From contig JAYMSP010000120.1 in NCBI GenBank assembly GCA_036897095.1, positions 1-64,000 on the forward strand: a stretch of 64,000 nucleotides of DNA, in the 5' to 3' direction. A model generated the notes under the pieces. The model was not told where the DNA came from. It worked only from the letters and a program-made list of their open reading frames with translations, and made no database searches. Below are positions 10,363-24,600 of the stretch, one piece after another. The stretch is from Plantago elongata (lineage: Eukaryota; Streptophyta; Magnoliopsida; Lamiales; Plantaginaceae). The position numbers and the translations under genes are program-made. Within the stretch, counting starts at the first letter, position 1. Each line of letters opens with the position of its first letter.

Positions 10363-12290
10363 CTAGGTTTCACTCCAGTTCTTGATCGCATTTGAAATTG
10401 CCCGTTTCACCATCTGGGCATCAATGATTTCTTCATCATCTTCATTCTGTAATGAGCATAAACTTAGTCCATATGTGAAACATTTTTTTTAAATCAAAGT
10501 ATCATAACATAATTAACTGGAAGCAATTTAATTTTACATAGAGCTATCTGGAAATTCATACAAAACTGCTCCCAACAATGTAAATAAATTTCCTAGTCCC
10601 ATCAGATAAAAACATGAGCGATCTAGAAAATGCTCCAAGCCTAATTCGAGTATTCACCTTACATATATATACAATTATAAATATTGGCCTTGTAATGAGT
10701 AATAATTTATGAGGACTGCATTGAATAAAGGATATATATCATCTAAATTTAAATTGCTTACTTCTCCAAGTGCTAGTAAATGGAAATTTTCAGCACAAGA
10801 AAACCTTGCTTCAGGCACATTTAGTCCAAGCTCTTCAAATGCTTCGAGTATGGAAACCAGTAGACCGGGGCAAGTATTCACTGAATGTACATTTACAGAG
10901 AAACCCTTCTCTAGGGGTTCGACTGTTACTTCCTGCACATATAAATAAAAAAAATAAGGGCATGACTGAAAAATTATTACCTTGACCAATGCTTGTTATT
11001 AACATTGATCATGTGGATATGTAGTGCATGAAACTGAGTGTATGTACATATAGATACATACATACATATTGTTTTATATGAATTACAAGGTAACAAAATT
11101 CATGATAAGTAATAAGATGAACTTGAAAACCTAGGGTTGGATGTCTTACAGGCCAAGGGTTCTGACTTATTGAACTTTCTGAGGCTGCAACATCTTCGTT
11201 CAAGATTTCAACTTTCTCCTGCAAATCTTTTATGTAATGTGATGCATCAACTATGATTGAGGACTCGTTCATCTGTCAATGTAGTACAACAACTGTAAGT
11301 ACACTTGGCCTTACCAAAAAAAGGTGGAGAAAAGTAAGCTAGTAGTCGTTCCAATCCACAAATTTATGTGGAAATAATAGATTTTGCGCGTTTTACCAAA
11401 ATTGTTTAGACGAATTCGGAAAGCTATAGCGATTTGATGTCAGCATGTGAATGGCCTAGTCCTTTCGATATTTAAGCTCATCTCAATAAGGGGAAAAAAA
11501 GGAAAAGAAAATGATAGGTATGATTAATTTATTTATTTTATTAAAAATGAAAGAAGTATACAAATTGCAGTACAACAATTTAAATATGGAACGCAAGGCA
11601 CGACGGTCACGAGGGTTGGCAATTCAAAATGCAGATTATAATTTAATTTGAAGTGGCAATATAATTAGTATAGCTTGATCTTTCCCCATAAATTGAAAGC
11701 TATTGATACTTTTAAAAATCAAAGTAAATAAAATATTAACAAGACAAACAAAAACTAATAGTAACCCTAACACATATATACAATCAGACATTTTAAAAAC
11801 TACAAAACAACATTGACAACTTATTCCATGAATTAACCATATTAAAATGATTATATATGGTACATAAATCTGAATATTAAGACTAGTCATCATAACATTT
11901 TATATTAGACAAATGTTGTATGAGATAATTTAGGAGTGAAAATAAAAGGAACAATTATTTAAATCTTAATACTTGCATAGCGGGAGTAAAAATAAAGTTA
12001 GGTGAGGGAAAATTTTGTTTTTCGAAATTTATATGAGATTAAAGTTATTTTTCTCAAAAAACATGAAAGAAATGTGATAAAATTAGGTGGCGGCTGTCAT
12101 TACAGCCGCCAAGAAAATCCTAAACCCGCCCCTGTGTAACATATTCATTCGTGTGCAGAATTAATTGAACAGATGGAAGGTTTGAAAGGGAAGTAGTGAA
12201 AATTACAGCATGAGATTTGGTGATAGAACGAAGAAGCTGCAGCTTATCACGAAGAACTGCTTCTCTGATCTTGTGCTCCTTGGAAACCAT
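10363..12290 (-). CDS. Atypical bHLH-like protein with ACT-like domain, copy 2
   Basis: Four coding exons (12290-12207, 11272-11150, 10932-10762, 10446-10363) join in phase 0 to give 153 residues, close to the usual size of the At2g40435/At3g56220 family. Helix 1 is DKLQLLRSITKSHA and helix 2 SSIIVDASHYIKDLQEKVEI. An ACT-like domain in exon 3 runs EVTVEPLEKGFSVNV to LLALGE. The protein stops directly after NWSET. All splice sites are canonical. Exons are in the same phases and lengths as copy 1 except the shorter last exon. Intron 1 is 934 nt against 118 nt in copy 1 because of a transposon-like insertion. Both copies keep intact frames, so both are probably expressed; they may dimerise with each other, which is an inference from the ACT/HLH folds. 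Confidence 0.85.
11340..12134. mobile_element. Transposon-like insertion in intron 1 of bHLH copy 2
   Basis: The two bHLH paralogues align at both ends of intron 1, but copy 2 has about 800 extra bases. One end, read on the minus strand, starts CAGGGGCGGGTTTAGGATTT, a type of end I have seen on plant DNA elements and also present at 3780. Just inside is a perfect inverted repeat, GGCGGCTGT at 12089-12097 and ACAGCCGCC at 12102-12110. The other end near 11340 has no clear matching inverted repeat, and no transposase frame is visible. The class is therefore uncertain. Confidence 0.5.
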
Positions 12291-12990
12291 TTTGATATGA
12301 TTAATATGCTTCAGCTTTATTTTGCTAGCTTATTAGCCTTCTCAGCTTCAAGATTTCAGCTTATGGAGTACTACTTCTCTCTAACCTTCGTTTTTTTTAT
12401 GAATTGCAGTCATGTTGAAGGGTATTTAAAGACTAGTCAGTAAATTTGCCACTCAATTTGCCAATAAATATCACCATTTGTTTTCTTCCCTGACGCCTGA
12501 CCCACTATCTTTTATTTATTTTTCAAAATAAAAATATCTAATTATATGGTCGGTTGAAATTAACATATTTATGTCACTGAATTATTGATTATTTAGATAT
12601 AAAGTATTTAAAAACCTATATCAAAACTTGATGAGTGTAAAATAGTTTACTCGAGTTGCATAAATGATATAAGCATAGCATGGTCACTTTACTTTTTTCG
12701 AATTATATGCATGCATAATCAGTTTTACAGCTTGTTGAGTATGTATAAAATTAACTTTTTTTGATATGGTTAAAGGGAAAAAGTCATCCACTTAAGTTGA
12801 TTTTAGACATATTTAAATACTTTTTACTCGGTTTCAATTGAATTTTATACCGGATAAATTTTATTTTACACTTTTAATTGTATAAGTAATTTTCATTCCA
12901 TTTCAATGGATTTTAAATCATGGTTTGTAACTGTATCACCAGGGTTCCATTCAAATTGCACATGACTTGCAATATTGTAATATTGTGTTG

Positions 12991-15900
12991 TATATGTGTC
13001 CAGACGAAATGATCGATTATCTCACTTACCCGCACTAATTATTGTTGTCATTGCTTAACGTGACAATTAATCTATTTCTTTATACAGACTGGAGATACTA
13101 TGTGCAATAATTCAATATTCTCTTTGCATGGCAATTGGCAATTATATTTATTTTACTCTTTTGTATTACTATAAAAAGAGGAAGATATCCTAATCAATCA
13201 TAAATTCTCTACTTTACTTTGCTCGATCCCCTGTCCCCCAACAATTTTTATTTCGAATAATTTAATGGAAAAACAAGTAACCACCAAAATTTGATCCTTA
13301 GAATAAAATTTCACCACATTCCACCCGTAAATTCTTATAAAATCATACTCTTTGTAAATATAAGAAGATATCACACACTTAAATAATTTTGTTAACGAGT
13401 CAGAAGTGGCAAAGTGTGAATTTTGTGAATTTGGCAGCAACTCTCCACTAGTCCAATTACAATACCTTATCGTGCATTGTTTCAAAACACTGTCTTGATC
13501 GATTTCGATGAACTTTCTTATAATGTTTTGAATTTGATATTCGAAGTTTTAAGTCGTCTTCCTTTGAATAGCTATTGTAAAAAGGAGTACATATGTTTAC
13601 TATGGAGTTATCGAAGTATCTAACATTTGAGATGGTGGTTAAACATTGATGGTAATATCATAATTGCATGAATTAAGGTAATTAAACATTATATCTCAAT
13701 TTCCTTAGGTGATATCATTTTTTTTTGAAACGGCTAAAGGATTACTTGAACCCTCTAAATTATTAGTTGGAGTTGAAGCGTTTTATCAACTTAGTTACAC
13801 TTCCTTGTCAGGTGAAATATGAAATGATGGTGGTAAAAACACAAGACACGTACACTGCCAAGTGAGTGAGATTCGAAGAGAGAGAGGGGCGGGGAAATGA
13901 AGAACTAGTACAAGAATTAAGTTAGTCTCGTGATCGACCAAGAATTGGAGTGGAATAACAATAATGGTGAAACAAACATATACTACAAGTGTTACTACTA
14001 TGGATGGACTTATATATAATTTGTTTGGACATATGAATTATATCGAAAAAAGTGATGGATGGATTATATAAAATACTACTATACATATATATAAATAATA
14101 AAATAGTTATTTGGGAATTTTGGAGATCGATAATTCGATATATGTATTTAGATGGGTCCAAAAACTCCTCACGGGAAAATTGGAGCAACCTCTCAAACAC
14201 AGCCGTCACCTTTGTCTTCTCCCTTCTTCCCTTTCTCCGCGTGCCACTCACTTATCTTTCCCTAAAACAAATAGTAGTAGTAGAATTAAATCTACATTTT
14301 AAATAAATAAACAAATAATAAACAATTTCGATAGAATGTATTACACGGGAGCCTACTAATTTTCGGGAAAGATATGTCTTTTATGAAACTTACTCTTTGT
14401 AAGTTGTGTTTTTCATTCTCAAGATGTAATCGTGATTCATGATATGCGAAAACTCCGAAAGATAGCTTAGTTCGAATAAGGTTGGATCGCCATAGATTAA
14501 GTGTCATATTTGAGATTCGAAATGAAAGCGTCGGTTCGGATCGCACTCAGGTAGTTGGGAGGGTTCTTGGTTTTTCATCACATCAAGGTAGAAGTTTAAT
14601 TTTTCCTTCATATGTGGAAAAATCATACTCTCAAGTTAGTATTGATATGCTCATCCAATTAATAATAATAGCATGTGGGTTTTCCTATAATTCTAGGACA
14701 TTTTGTATCTCACAACTTGATCAGCCAATATATAACTAAAAGTTTGATTTTAGGGCTCTTATTCATACTCTCAATTCAATATCATACATTCATACGACCC
14801 TATGAATCTACAACTTCCCTAATTATAAAGAACCTATCTTTCTCAAAATCCCCATTCTCTTGGAAACCCATCGACTCGTACACTACTAGAAAGTATGAAG
14901 CGCAACTTTGTACATTGCTGACACCCCCTCACATGCAGATGGTTCTCCTCAAAATAGGACGTACACGTGAGTCGTACTTTAACAAGGGTTCATTTCGACT
15001 CATTAAGGCTCGAGCTCGACTTGCTCATAAAGATAAACGAGTTGAACTCGAATCTCGTATTATGCTCGTTTATGTAACGAGTCGAGCTCGACTCGATAAA
15101 TCTTGTAAAGAGTAATTTAATAAAGTTATATGTTTTATACATATTTTTACTAGATAAGGCCTGTTAAGACTCATGTTTTTGGAGTTTGAGCTCGATCCGA
15201 ATATTGCAATACTCGACTTGACTTGTTTAATAACACTACCCCACCGTCCCAAATAGTGTTACCTACTTACCTGGATTCACCTAAGCTATTACGCCGTCAA
15301 ATCAGACAAATTGCACACCCGGCCAGTAAAATATCTTCTCCTCTCCAGCTGGGTTGAGATTATCATGCAACCAACAGAAAAATTCGTTGATCATCAGCAA
15401 TGCCAACTCATCATCCATCATCAGGATGAGAAAAAAAACAGTGATCAATGAGGGCATGAGTGCGGGTGTAAAAGAAAATGCATGGCATGGGTACGGGTCG
15501 GGTATGGGTCCACGTACGCTTGTTATCTCATCACGAGTGCATGACCAACCGGGTGGCAGCCGACCCGTTTAATTACAATCCTAGGCACGACAACATAGGT
15601 TTGTTTTATGGCATCCCATGAGATTGATCACGAGATGTTATAAGAGGAGCTGCCTGCATTATATGGATGTACGAATTAAGTAGCTTGGCTGGGTTAAGTA
15701 AATACAAGACACAGTCACATTATAACTTGGAAGAAGATGCGATACATCATACATTCATATTGAGATCGATGAGCCATTATGATCGATATAATGTAATGTA
15801 TGAATTTGGTGGTTCAAAACAATATTGTTCTTGTCTATATGCCTCACTGACAAACTATCTACGTACCCACCTATTCACATGTGCGCGCCCTTTCATCATT

Positions 15901-18900
15901 GATACCAAACAATGTAGATCGATCGATCATCGACTAAGTAAACTAATTGTCTCCATACGTACATCACTTCTATACCATCAATCTGCCTGCTTAATTTACC
16001 TCTATTAACTAACTTACAAGATCATTAAAAAGTCACAAGTTCTTGTTTGTGTCAGTTTGACGGGGCACAAACTTTTGTGATATTATATAGAATAATAACT
16101 CAATCGAAGTTGATTCTTGAAGTTTTGTTTTTGGTATTAGATTGTGGTTTTGATTGGATTTAGTAGTATATATAATGAATAATCATTCAATTTCAATAGT
16201 ATAATGCAGAGTTGAGAAGCCAACACAAAAGTTTATTAGAACTGAATTCTGAGTTGAGAAGATTCAATTTAAATCGATAACCAAGTCACAACGTATCTTT
16301 GAAAGATAGAGATCAACACCACTGATTGGCATTCGATGGATGTAGCTAAACATCTCTTGAGGAGAGGTCTCTCGCAAAAGCTGCTCTCGCAGACCAACAA
16401 AGGTCACATCAATTAAACAACACAAGTGAAAGTGAGATAGAGATAATATAAAGAATTAGAGAGCGAGATATTGTTTAAAATTAAGCGTTAATTAAACATC
16501 ACTAAAAGTCCAAACAATTCCGCACAGTTCAATATTTTCTTAGAAGTATACCTTTACCGACGAGTGTATAGTCCAAATACCCCCTTCCTCAGAGTGTCGA
16601 TGATTCTGTATTAAATATCACGGAGACAGTGCCAAAACATTATTTGCGTATGACTCAAGGGGTTAGAAAGGTCACATGTGATATAGGAGCCGCCCTTAAC
16701 AAGGGGGCGAGTGATTTCCTATGAGCTATTGTAATAGTATAAGTCACACGTCGTTAACATATAAAACAGAGTAGGTATCTCAATGAGTACAACATAACAC
16801 TCTGGCCGGATATGGAGTGGCCGGAGCAACGGTGTCTAAAGACTAAGAGTGAAGATAAATTTACTTATTACCTTTAGTAGGTGACGTTTTCGCTGCACAC
16901 TTTATCTGAAGTTGCAAATTGCATTCTCATTCCTTTCATCATTGGCCAACTGACCAAATTGAAACAAGTGTGCCTTATCGGCAGTGTTTCTCCAAGCCAA
17001 TTGCATGCATGCGTTCTGTAATTATATGCCAACTTGGATGAAAGTGTTGGCGGCAAAGAAGCTAAAGTTGGCATCTCTAGCCTTCCATACACTAGAAATC
17101 AGGCGAATCGTGGATTAACTTATCTTTTTGATATTTCCTGTGATCTCTATGTGCCATTATCACGCTATTATATGGACCATCACAAACTCAGGCACACTGT
17201 AATCCAACTATGGGTAGGTTTCCGAGCCAATTGCATGGCATTGTTGAAATTCATAGAATTCAGAATCGCGCTGCGCTCTAAGAGCTCATAGCTTACAATG
17301 AGTGGTCCATAGCTCTCAAAAAACAGAAACAATTGACGTCTTTAAACAATCATAACTCTCGTCCCGTGCAGTAATTTTTCTCTTTTCTTTTCTTTTCGGA
17401 AACTGTACTGTATAATGGAAGGCAACTAGGCTGTATGAATAACCTTCAGCATCTAAGACACAAAGGTAACAGTTTTTCTCTATTAATTCCATCATCATAT
17501 GTCTGAGCAGCAGCAGTTTTATCTTATTTACTACATTGTCTGTATTGCAGCATCACATGTTTGATATACTACAATGTGATTCTGTCACAAGCTTCTGTTT
17601 TCAGTAGGATAAATTTCATAAATGCAAATACACATGCATTTACACCAGATATTTTGTCATGTTTTTCCTTTATGATAATATATTAATATCCCATCTCTTC
17701 GTGCCTATGTATTCACCATTTACGAGCCAATCTCACAGCTACAAACACTTTTATCTTCACTGTACAAAGTTACTGATAAACTATTACTTGTTTCTACAGC
17801 AGTTTCACATGATAAAAGATCAACTTTTCGAGCAATTTACCCAGTTCAAGAACTAGAACAAGCAGAGGACTATAACAGGAACAAATCTAATCACTTTTCG
17901 ATCAACAGAGACAAGTTCAAGATCAAACCAAGTGCAAGAAGCATGTTACTAATCTTATATTAAATATCCATACAGTAATCTTATAGTAAATATCCACATA
18001 GTAGTATACTAGTATATAAAGAATACCATGAAAACCTTAAATAAGTCAAATATAATATAAAAAAATATGCAACAAATCTTATCATTGTCATAGACAGTGA
18101 TGGTGGTGTATAGGATACCATGCAAATTGCTCACGTGAGTATGAGTTGCTCTTCGGGAAAGTACATTCACATGCAAGTGTTACAAATCCATACAAAACAA
18201 TTTAAACCATAAAGTTGAAAGAAAATGTTATCTTCATATTGCAGAGAGCATATTACACCAGTATTTATATTTCGAAACTTGAGTGTTTTTTTGAGAATCA
18301 CTCTCAATGACCAAGACAAATTTCACTTGGGACATACTAAGTATTATGTGGGCCCCACAAAATGTAAATCGCTATTGTTAGTAAAACTAGTTGGTTAGCT
18401 AGCTGGAACTGAAAAAAGAGGAGTTAGTTTATCTTAGTCTAGGTGCTTATAAGCAAACTAATTAATTCGGTATAGAAGGTAAAACAAATCAGCTAGCTTG
18501 ATTCCATATGTTCCAATCTCAACTTCCCATTCAATATATTTTTTTTTTCAATTATGAAAATAGATTAAATTTTGAAAACAAAAAGGTGACTGAGAGGAAG
18601 GAATTTAGATGTAACGAGAATTTGAATTTGTATTTATTAAAAACTTTATATCTCACGAATAACAAATGATTCATAAAACTGTTAAAAAGGTGACGTGAAG
18701 TTGAGATGTGGACCAACAAAGTTTTTCTACATAAGTTACTCAACAAGTATAGATGATCTGATACGTACTATACGTACTAGCTAGATGTTTACATAGCATG
18801 CTTAGTATGTTCAATGGTCAAACAAATTCATTTGCTTAGAGACTAGGTAATAAGCTTGGATAAACAAATTCCAACTCACAGGACTAAATTAGTATACATC

Positions 18901-21650
18901 ACTATCATAGAGGATTTATAAGGTCACATGCAACAGGCACTTGGTTTAGTTTTCTTTTTTATCCTCCAAATTAGTGTAGAAAAGTGTCATTTACTGCTCT
19001 TCTCATCCAGCAAGTGAATTTTCTAATCCAAATTGTTACAAGCATTCTATTTGTGGAGAAGCTTACCCATGCGTGCAAGAATCCTGGAAGAATGACAATA
19101 TGACAGCTATATCTTTTGTCTTTACTGGTATTCAGGATTAAACTATGCAAATCCATATCCTACAATAACAGAGTCACAGATTCAAGAAAATCAATCAGAA
19201 CCAGAACCTCAATTACAGTATAAAGAGTATATAATTACAGACACTAACACTAGAAGTTGTGAAATTATTGGAAGAGCTACAGGCAAGTTTGCCCGTGACC
19301 TGATCGCATAATTCTCTGGGATGTGATTTTCTGAAACAAATAAGAAGCAGTCATTTATATCTGGACTATATAGACCATAAAATTTAGATGGTAATATTCA
19401 TGCTATACCATTTAGATTTCAATTTTTATTATAAACCTTATAAATGCACAGGAAACTAGTCAACGTCATTGGACCATAACGACCACAAGAAAACACGACA
19501 TATGTTTGCTGAAACACATACAACACTACAATTTTCATGGCCACAATTTGATTCACATTCAATGGGAGTAGAGATTGCTAGCATTTCTAATATAAATCTC
19601 ACTGGGAATCACAATTATAATATCCTAAAATAGTAACATGTTTGTCACCATGTGAACAAAGAGACATTCTGAAACTTGTCGTTTAAATAAGTCGAAATTT
19701 GTACCGAGCAACAATGCTGAGATACGTGTTAAATTAAGCTCACGGGACACTCCCCTAACCCCCTATATTTGTATTGACAAAAGAATAGGAAATAAAAAAG
19801 AGAATATGTATGCAAGAGAACGATAAGTATACAGTATTGCATATTTTACATGTATACAACGAAAGACTAGACTTAATTCCAACCTGGCAGAATGTCTTTG
19901 ACCAACCCAACAAAACCTTACAGTTGTCATGAAAGGTAATTACAAAAACTTGATTTGATGTAATGAAATTTCTCAAGCAGAAATAAGGAGGAGATTATCC
20001 TAGTCAGACATAACAGCCCTCTTGGTGGAATAAACATAGGCATTATTGCACGAGTATAGTTCAAATGTTCAAATGTTCAAATAAGATTAGTGAGGTAGGC
20101 CACTCACTTGTTTGATATATAAGTTCAGGCAAATTTTAGTGTTACCAAGTTTCAGAATTGTGTTGATGTTGATAGTGTCATCACTATATTACATGAAATG
20201 AGTGAGGACGAAATGAAAACTGTAAAAGAAGTACGAACACTATTATTTATTATTTGTCGTGATCTACCAGCGGGTCCTAATCCAACTTGCTTAATAGTAT
20301 AACAAGTACAGTCTTTAAATAAGACAATATAAATCACGTCGAGACCAAGACAATTATATATTCACAAGAGTACTGATATATAGATTGATATCTGGATATG
20401 ATCACTCTCTTTGAAATGGATAGGTGTATGGTTATTGAAAGTTCGAAAGGAAAGCATTAAGAAATGAGGTTTGTATTCCTATCACATCTTATCAACCAAG
20501 AAAGTTTCTAGATTATAGTCATTATGAGCAGAGTGGAGTTTAAGCACTAACATAAAAGGTCCAGCTTATGGCAATTACCGGGGGGTGGGGTGTCGAATTT
20601 GAACAGACCAAAAGTAAATAATGGCAGTAACAAAAGGAAGAATCAGTTCTGTGCATCAATGCAATCTCCAGGGTGAAGGTTTTGAAGAGCATTATGGTCA
20701 TACGGATGAGTAATCAAAATTGGATCTTCTCATCTATAAGTATTTCAAGATTTCAAAAATGACAGAGACAATTGAAGTTACTTATGAAGCACCAAACTGG
20801 ATATCTAAGTGAGATATTATGACTTGGCATAGTCTAGCCCTTACTAGCAAAGAAGATAGGCACACCAACTCCGTGAAACTAAAGTTACTAAACCATACCT
20901 TTCTATATAGTTTATGTCCGGTGAAGTAAAGCCATCTTCAGTTAACCTGATGCACCATTATCCAGAAAATCACATTCAGTTCTCATTTTACTGAACTATA
21001 AAAGAGAACTAATCGGAACCACAATTGCATATTGACTGGAAAATACTCACCGCATCACAAGCACAGGGCATTCAATAATCAATATTCTATAAATAGACCT
21101 GGTGAAAGACTCTTGCATCAAGCAGTATAAAGTTCAGTTAAGAAACCATATAACTGGTGCAGTTCTTATCTGAGACAAACTCAATATCCACGAATGCTGA
21201 TAATGGGAATACAAACAGATTGAAGCAACTGCCAGCCTCATGGTATCAACTGCGGGAGGTAAAAATTTATAGATACCATGTCCACATGTGCAGGGAAGAT
21301 AATATATAATGCCTCCCCGAGTTACCTGAATGAATGATTCTGGTACCTGTATTTTGTTTGCTAATGAAAGTGACTTCATACAGAAAGTATAAGAATTGAA
21401 CATTTTTTTCCTTAAGGGACTCCATTCTTCTCATTTAGCAAGTTCCAGAACCACAAACCCAAAGAGGAATCTGTCTCTGTCTTTGTCGCAATAGTAGTCT
21501 TGAACTCCTGACTGCTTGATTGATACAATATGGTACTAGAGCCTTCCAATGAATTATTATAATTCTAACCAAAACCTGAAATCTTTCAGATAATAGCTAG
21601 CTCATAATGCATGCAGAGCTGACTCTTTAAGTGCACCGGACTTTGACAAG
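12991..21650. other. Gene-poor 8.6-kb stretch
   Basis: I could not support any gene here. Open frames reach at most 146 codons (14675-15115) and 113 codons (15667-16008), without recognisable domains and with the composition of random AT-rich DNA. At 15008-15100 CGAGCTCGAC-type motifs occur in both orientations (15010 and 15081-15092), a style common in the ends of plant DNA elements. A GC-richer patch at 15425-15570 has no readable protein. The part nearest the PPR gene, about 19000-21650, could hold a long 3' untranslated region of that minus-strand gene. No tRNA was found. Confidence 0.5.
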
Positions 21651-21657
21651 TGAGGCA

Positions 21658-24600
21658 TCAATCTTCACCCTGAAATGCATATTTTGAATCCGGTACATAA
21701 CCCAAAGCCTTCATCTCAATCTTCAGCACCTCTAGCATGTCATAAATATCATCTTTCTTAGGATGGTTTGTATCTCTTGCATAAAATTTATGAACTCTAC
21801 CTCCCATAATTATCCAACTACATCCTGGCTCCTTCCGGATGCCTTTTTCTTTCATCACTTGCCTCAGATCAAGCCCGTCTCTGATGCTACCTGTTTCCAT
21901 GTATGTATTGGACAAAAGAACATATGTAGAAGAATATTCAGGACAAAGAGAGAGAATCTTTCTTGATGCGGTTTCACCAAGCTTGGAATCACCATGAATC
22001 CTGCATGCAGCCAACAGAGTCTGCCACACCATGTCATCTGGTTCAACAGGCATTTTCCTTATGAACTCAATTGCTTCATTTAGGTGCCCAGAACGACCTA
22101 TGAGGTCAACAATACATGCATAGTGTTCCATGTTTGGGACCAAACCATAGTGTTTTTCCATTGACCAGAAGTATTTAAGGCCTTCCTCAACAAGACCTGC
22201 ATGACTACATGCAAACATAACACATAGGAAGGTGACAGCAGTTGGCTTAACATTCATTTGTTCCATTCTTCTGAAATACCAAAGTGCGCCCGTGGCAGAT
22301 CCATGATAGGCATGACTGGATATTATAGCGGTCAACGAAATAGCATCGGGATTAGATATCCTATTGAAAACCATCTCTGCCTCATTTAAACTTCCTCCCT
22401 TGGCGTACATATCAATCAGAGCACTTTCGATGTATCTTACAGTCTCACAACCTATTTTGCATAGAAGACAATGAAGTTGGCGACCATACTCAAGATAACA
22501 TAGATTAGCACACGCAGTAAGGACACTAGCAAGAGTGAACTGATTGGGTATAAACCCTTCCTCTCTCATCTCAGTGAATATAATCAGTGATTTTTCCCAA
22601 TTAGCACATTGAGAATACGCTGTAACTAATGTCGTCCAGGATACCAAGTCTCTGCATTGCATCCTGCTGAAGATCTTCTCTACTTCTTCAATAGACCCGC
22701 ATTTGGAATATGCATCTGCAATGGCATTATCCACATTGAGATTCATTAAGTTATCCCCTGATTTCAAAACCATCCCATGAACCTCCTTCAAGAACCTTAA
22801 GCACTTCAAATTGGCAATCACATCAAACACACTACAGTAGGTGTAATGATCAGACTTTATGTTGTTTTCACACATGTTAACGTAGACTAGCAAAGCTTGT
22901 TGACTACAATCAGATAGTAAATATCCAGAAATCATAGCGTTCCACGGTGCGTTCTTTGCACTATCAGAAAAGTGATTGTCAAACACAGACCTTGCCTTGA
23001 GTAATTCCCCACATTTAGAGTACATGTCTATTAGAGCTGTCCCGACAACAACATTGCCCTCCATACCCAATTCTGATACGCATGCATGTATTTGCTGCCC
23101 CTTATCAACATCACGTAGCATTCCCACAGCTTTTAGAACACTAATTAAAGTATACATGTTTGGAACAAACCCTTGCTCCTTCATTTTCATAAAATGGTTA
23201 AATGCCTTTAAGTGCAGGCCATTTGCTGTAAGTCCAGATATCATTGCATTCCAGGAGACATCATTGTGTTCCTTCATAGAATTGAAGACTCGATAAGCCT
23301 CCTCAACCTTTCCCAACTTTGCATACATGTTAAGGAGAGTGGTGCTAACTATCACATGGGAGCAGAAACCCCTTACAATAATCTGGGCATGCACAACATC
23401 ACCTAAATCCACACGATCCATCCCAATACACGACTGCAGGACAGCCGAATACGTGAATCCATCTGGAAATATGCCATGATTCATCATGTCAAGGAATTTA
23501 TTAAAACCATCAAAGAATAACTCTTGCTGATTTGATCCTACAATCATGCCACTCCAAGAGAACACATTTTTCTGTGGCAAGTGGCTAAACACTAACTTTG
23601 CAGATCTAAAATCCGAACATTTAAAATATGCATGCATGACATGATTGAGTATCACCAACAAGTTATCATCGGTGAAATCTGACTTCAGAACATACCCATG
23701 AATTGCTCTTGTTTCTGTTATTAACCTTCTCTCAGCACAACAATGTAGCTGATCTACCAACTCCTGCACTTGAGTTTTTCTGGAAGCGTCATGATCTGCT
23801 CCAACCCGAAATAACTTGCGCCTCAGACCCCTGTTTCTTGTCTTATCGTCCTGGGAAGTGATCCTTACAGATGATTTTCCATCCTAATAAAATTGTTCGG
23901 GAGTTAATCATATGTCCTCCACAGCACTCCAAAAGCATAAAAATCTCAATATATGCTTAACTGCTAACATTTAGTATAGATGAAAATCAAAACAATTCAA
24001 CAGACAATCACCATCCACATGCCATGTAGGTAAAATTGATAAAATAATCTGAAAATGACTCGTTTGTAGCTCCCCAAACTGAAATTATCATAAATTTTCT
24101 AGCTGCTCTAAAGCACTAGATATTATGATACTTTAGAAATTTCCCGAAGTTCTGGTATTTCAAAAATTCGAAACACATCCTGAGGCCGAGATTTTAATCT
24201 ATTATCATCGAGCAAGTACAATTGTATACTTCCACTTAGCTATGTTAAATAACATCACAATACTAACATATCGCACCCGATAATACCAAACACCTTAAAG
24301 CATTATAGACAAAATGCAGATTAAGAAACAACTATGCGCTTACTTCTTCTCTACTTGCAGGTCTGCTCTGGTATGCCAATTCATCTCGTCGAACAGGCCC
24401 TGGAAACCCGACTGTAGCCAAAATTTTGATCACCATGAGCTAATATGAAGGATGGAATTACAACATCACTTCATTCAACTCTTTTTTTCATTCAGAACTT
24501 TCGTCGAACACTTAATGTGCAAGTTTTGGCATTGCCTCAATCTTTGCTCAAATCGAGTTTCTATACAATCTATACACCACAAATTTCACAGAATTGCATT

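Larger units (their letters stand above)
9290..12990. repeat. Segmental duplication, right copy (bHLH unit 2)
   Basis: Paralogous to 5447-8430; see that entry for landmarks. Relative to the left copy it lacks the region coding for the long C-terminal tail and several hundred bases downstream of it, and it carries an insertion of about 800 bp in intron 1 of the bHLH gene. Beyond the gene, similarity continues through the promoter to a CACATGACTTGCAAT block near 12959 (8387 in the left copy). Limits are approximate. Confidence 0.68.

Noticed and set aside
13922-14251. Minus-strand frame with a basic start and FERLLQFSREEFLDPSKY
   Set aside because: The first 35 codons look somewhat protein-like, but the rest is low-complexity and no neighbouring exon extends it.
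14675-15115. 146-codon open frame, longest in the gene-poor region
   Set aside because: Runs through CGAGCTC-rich transposon-like DNA and has no recognisable protein features.
15667-16008. 113-codon open frame
   Set aside because: No domain, signal or homologous look; composition is that of translated AT-rich intergenic DNA, and no splice partners were found.
16874-17291. Overlapping frames on both strands around a repeated CCAATTGCATG motif
   Set aside because: Frames shadow each other and neither matches a known family; the short repeat is too small to call an element.
22976-23406. Plus-strand frames inside the PPR gene
   Set aside because: They are antisense shadows of the long PPR exon.
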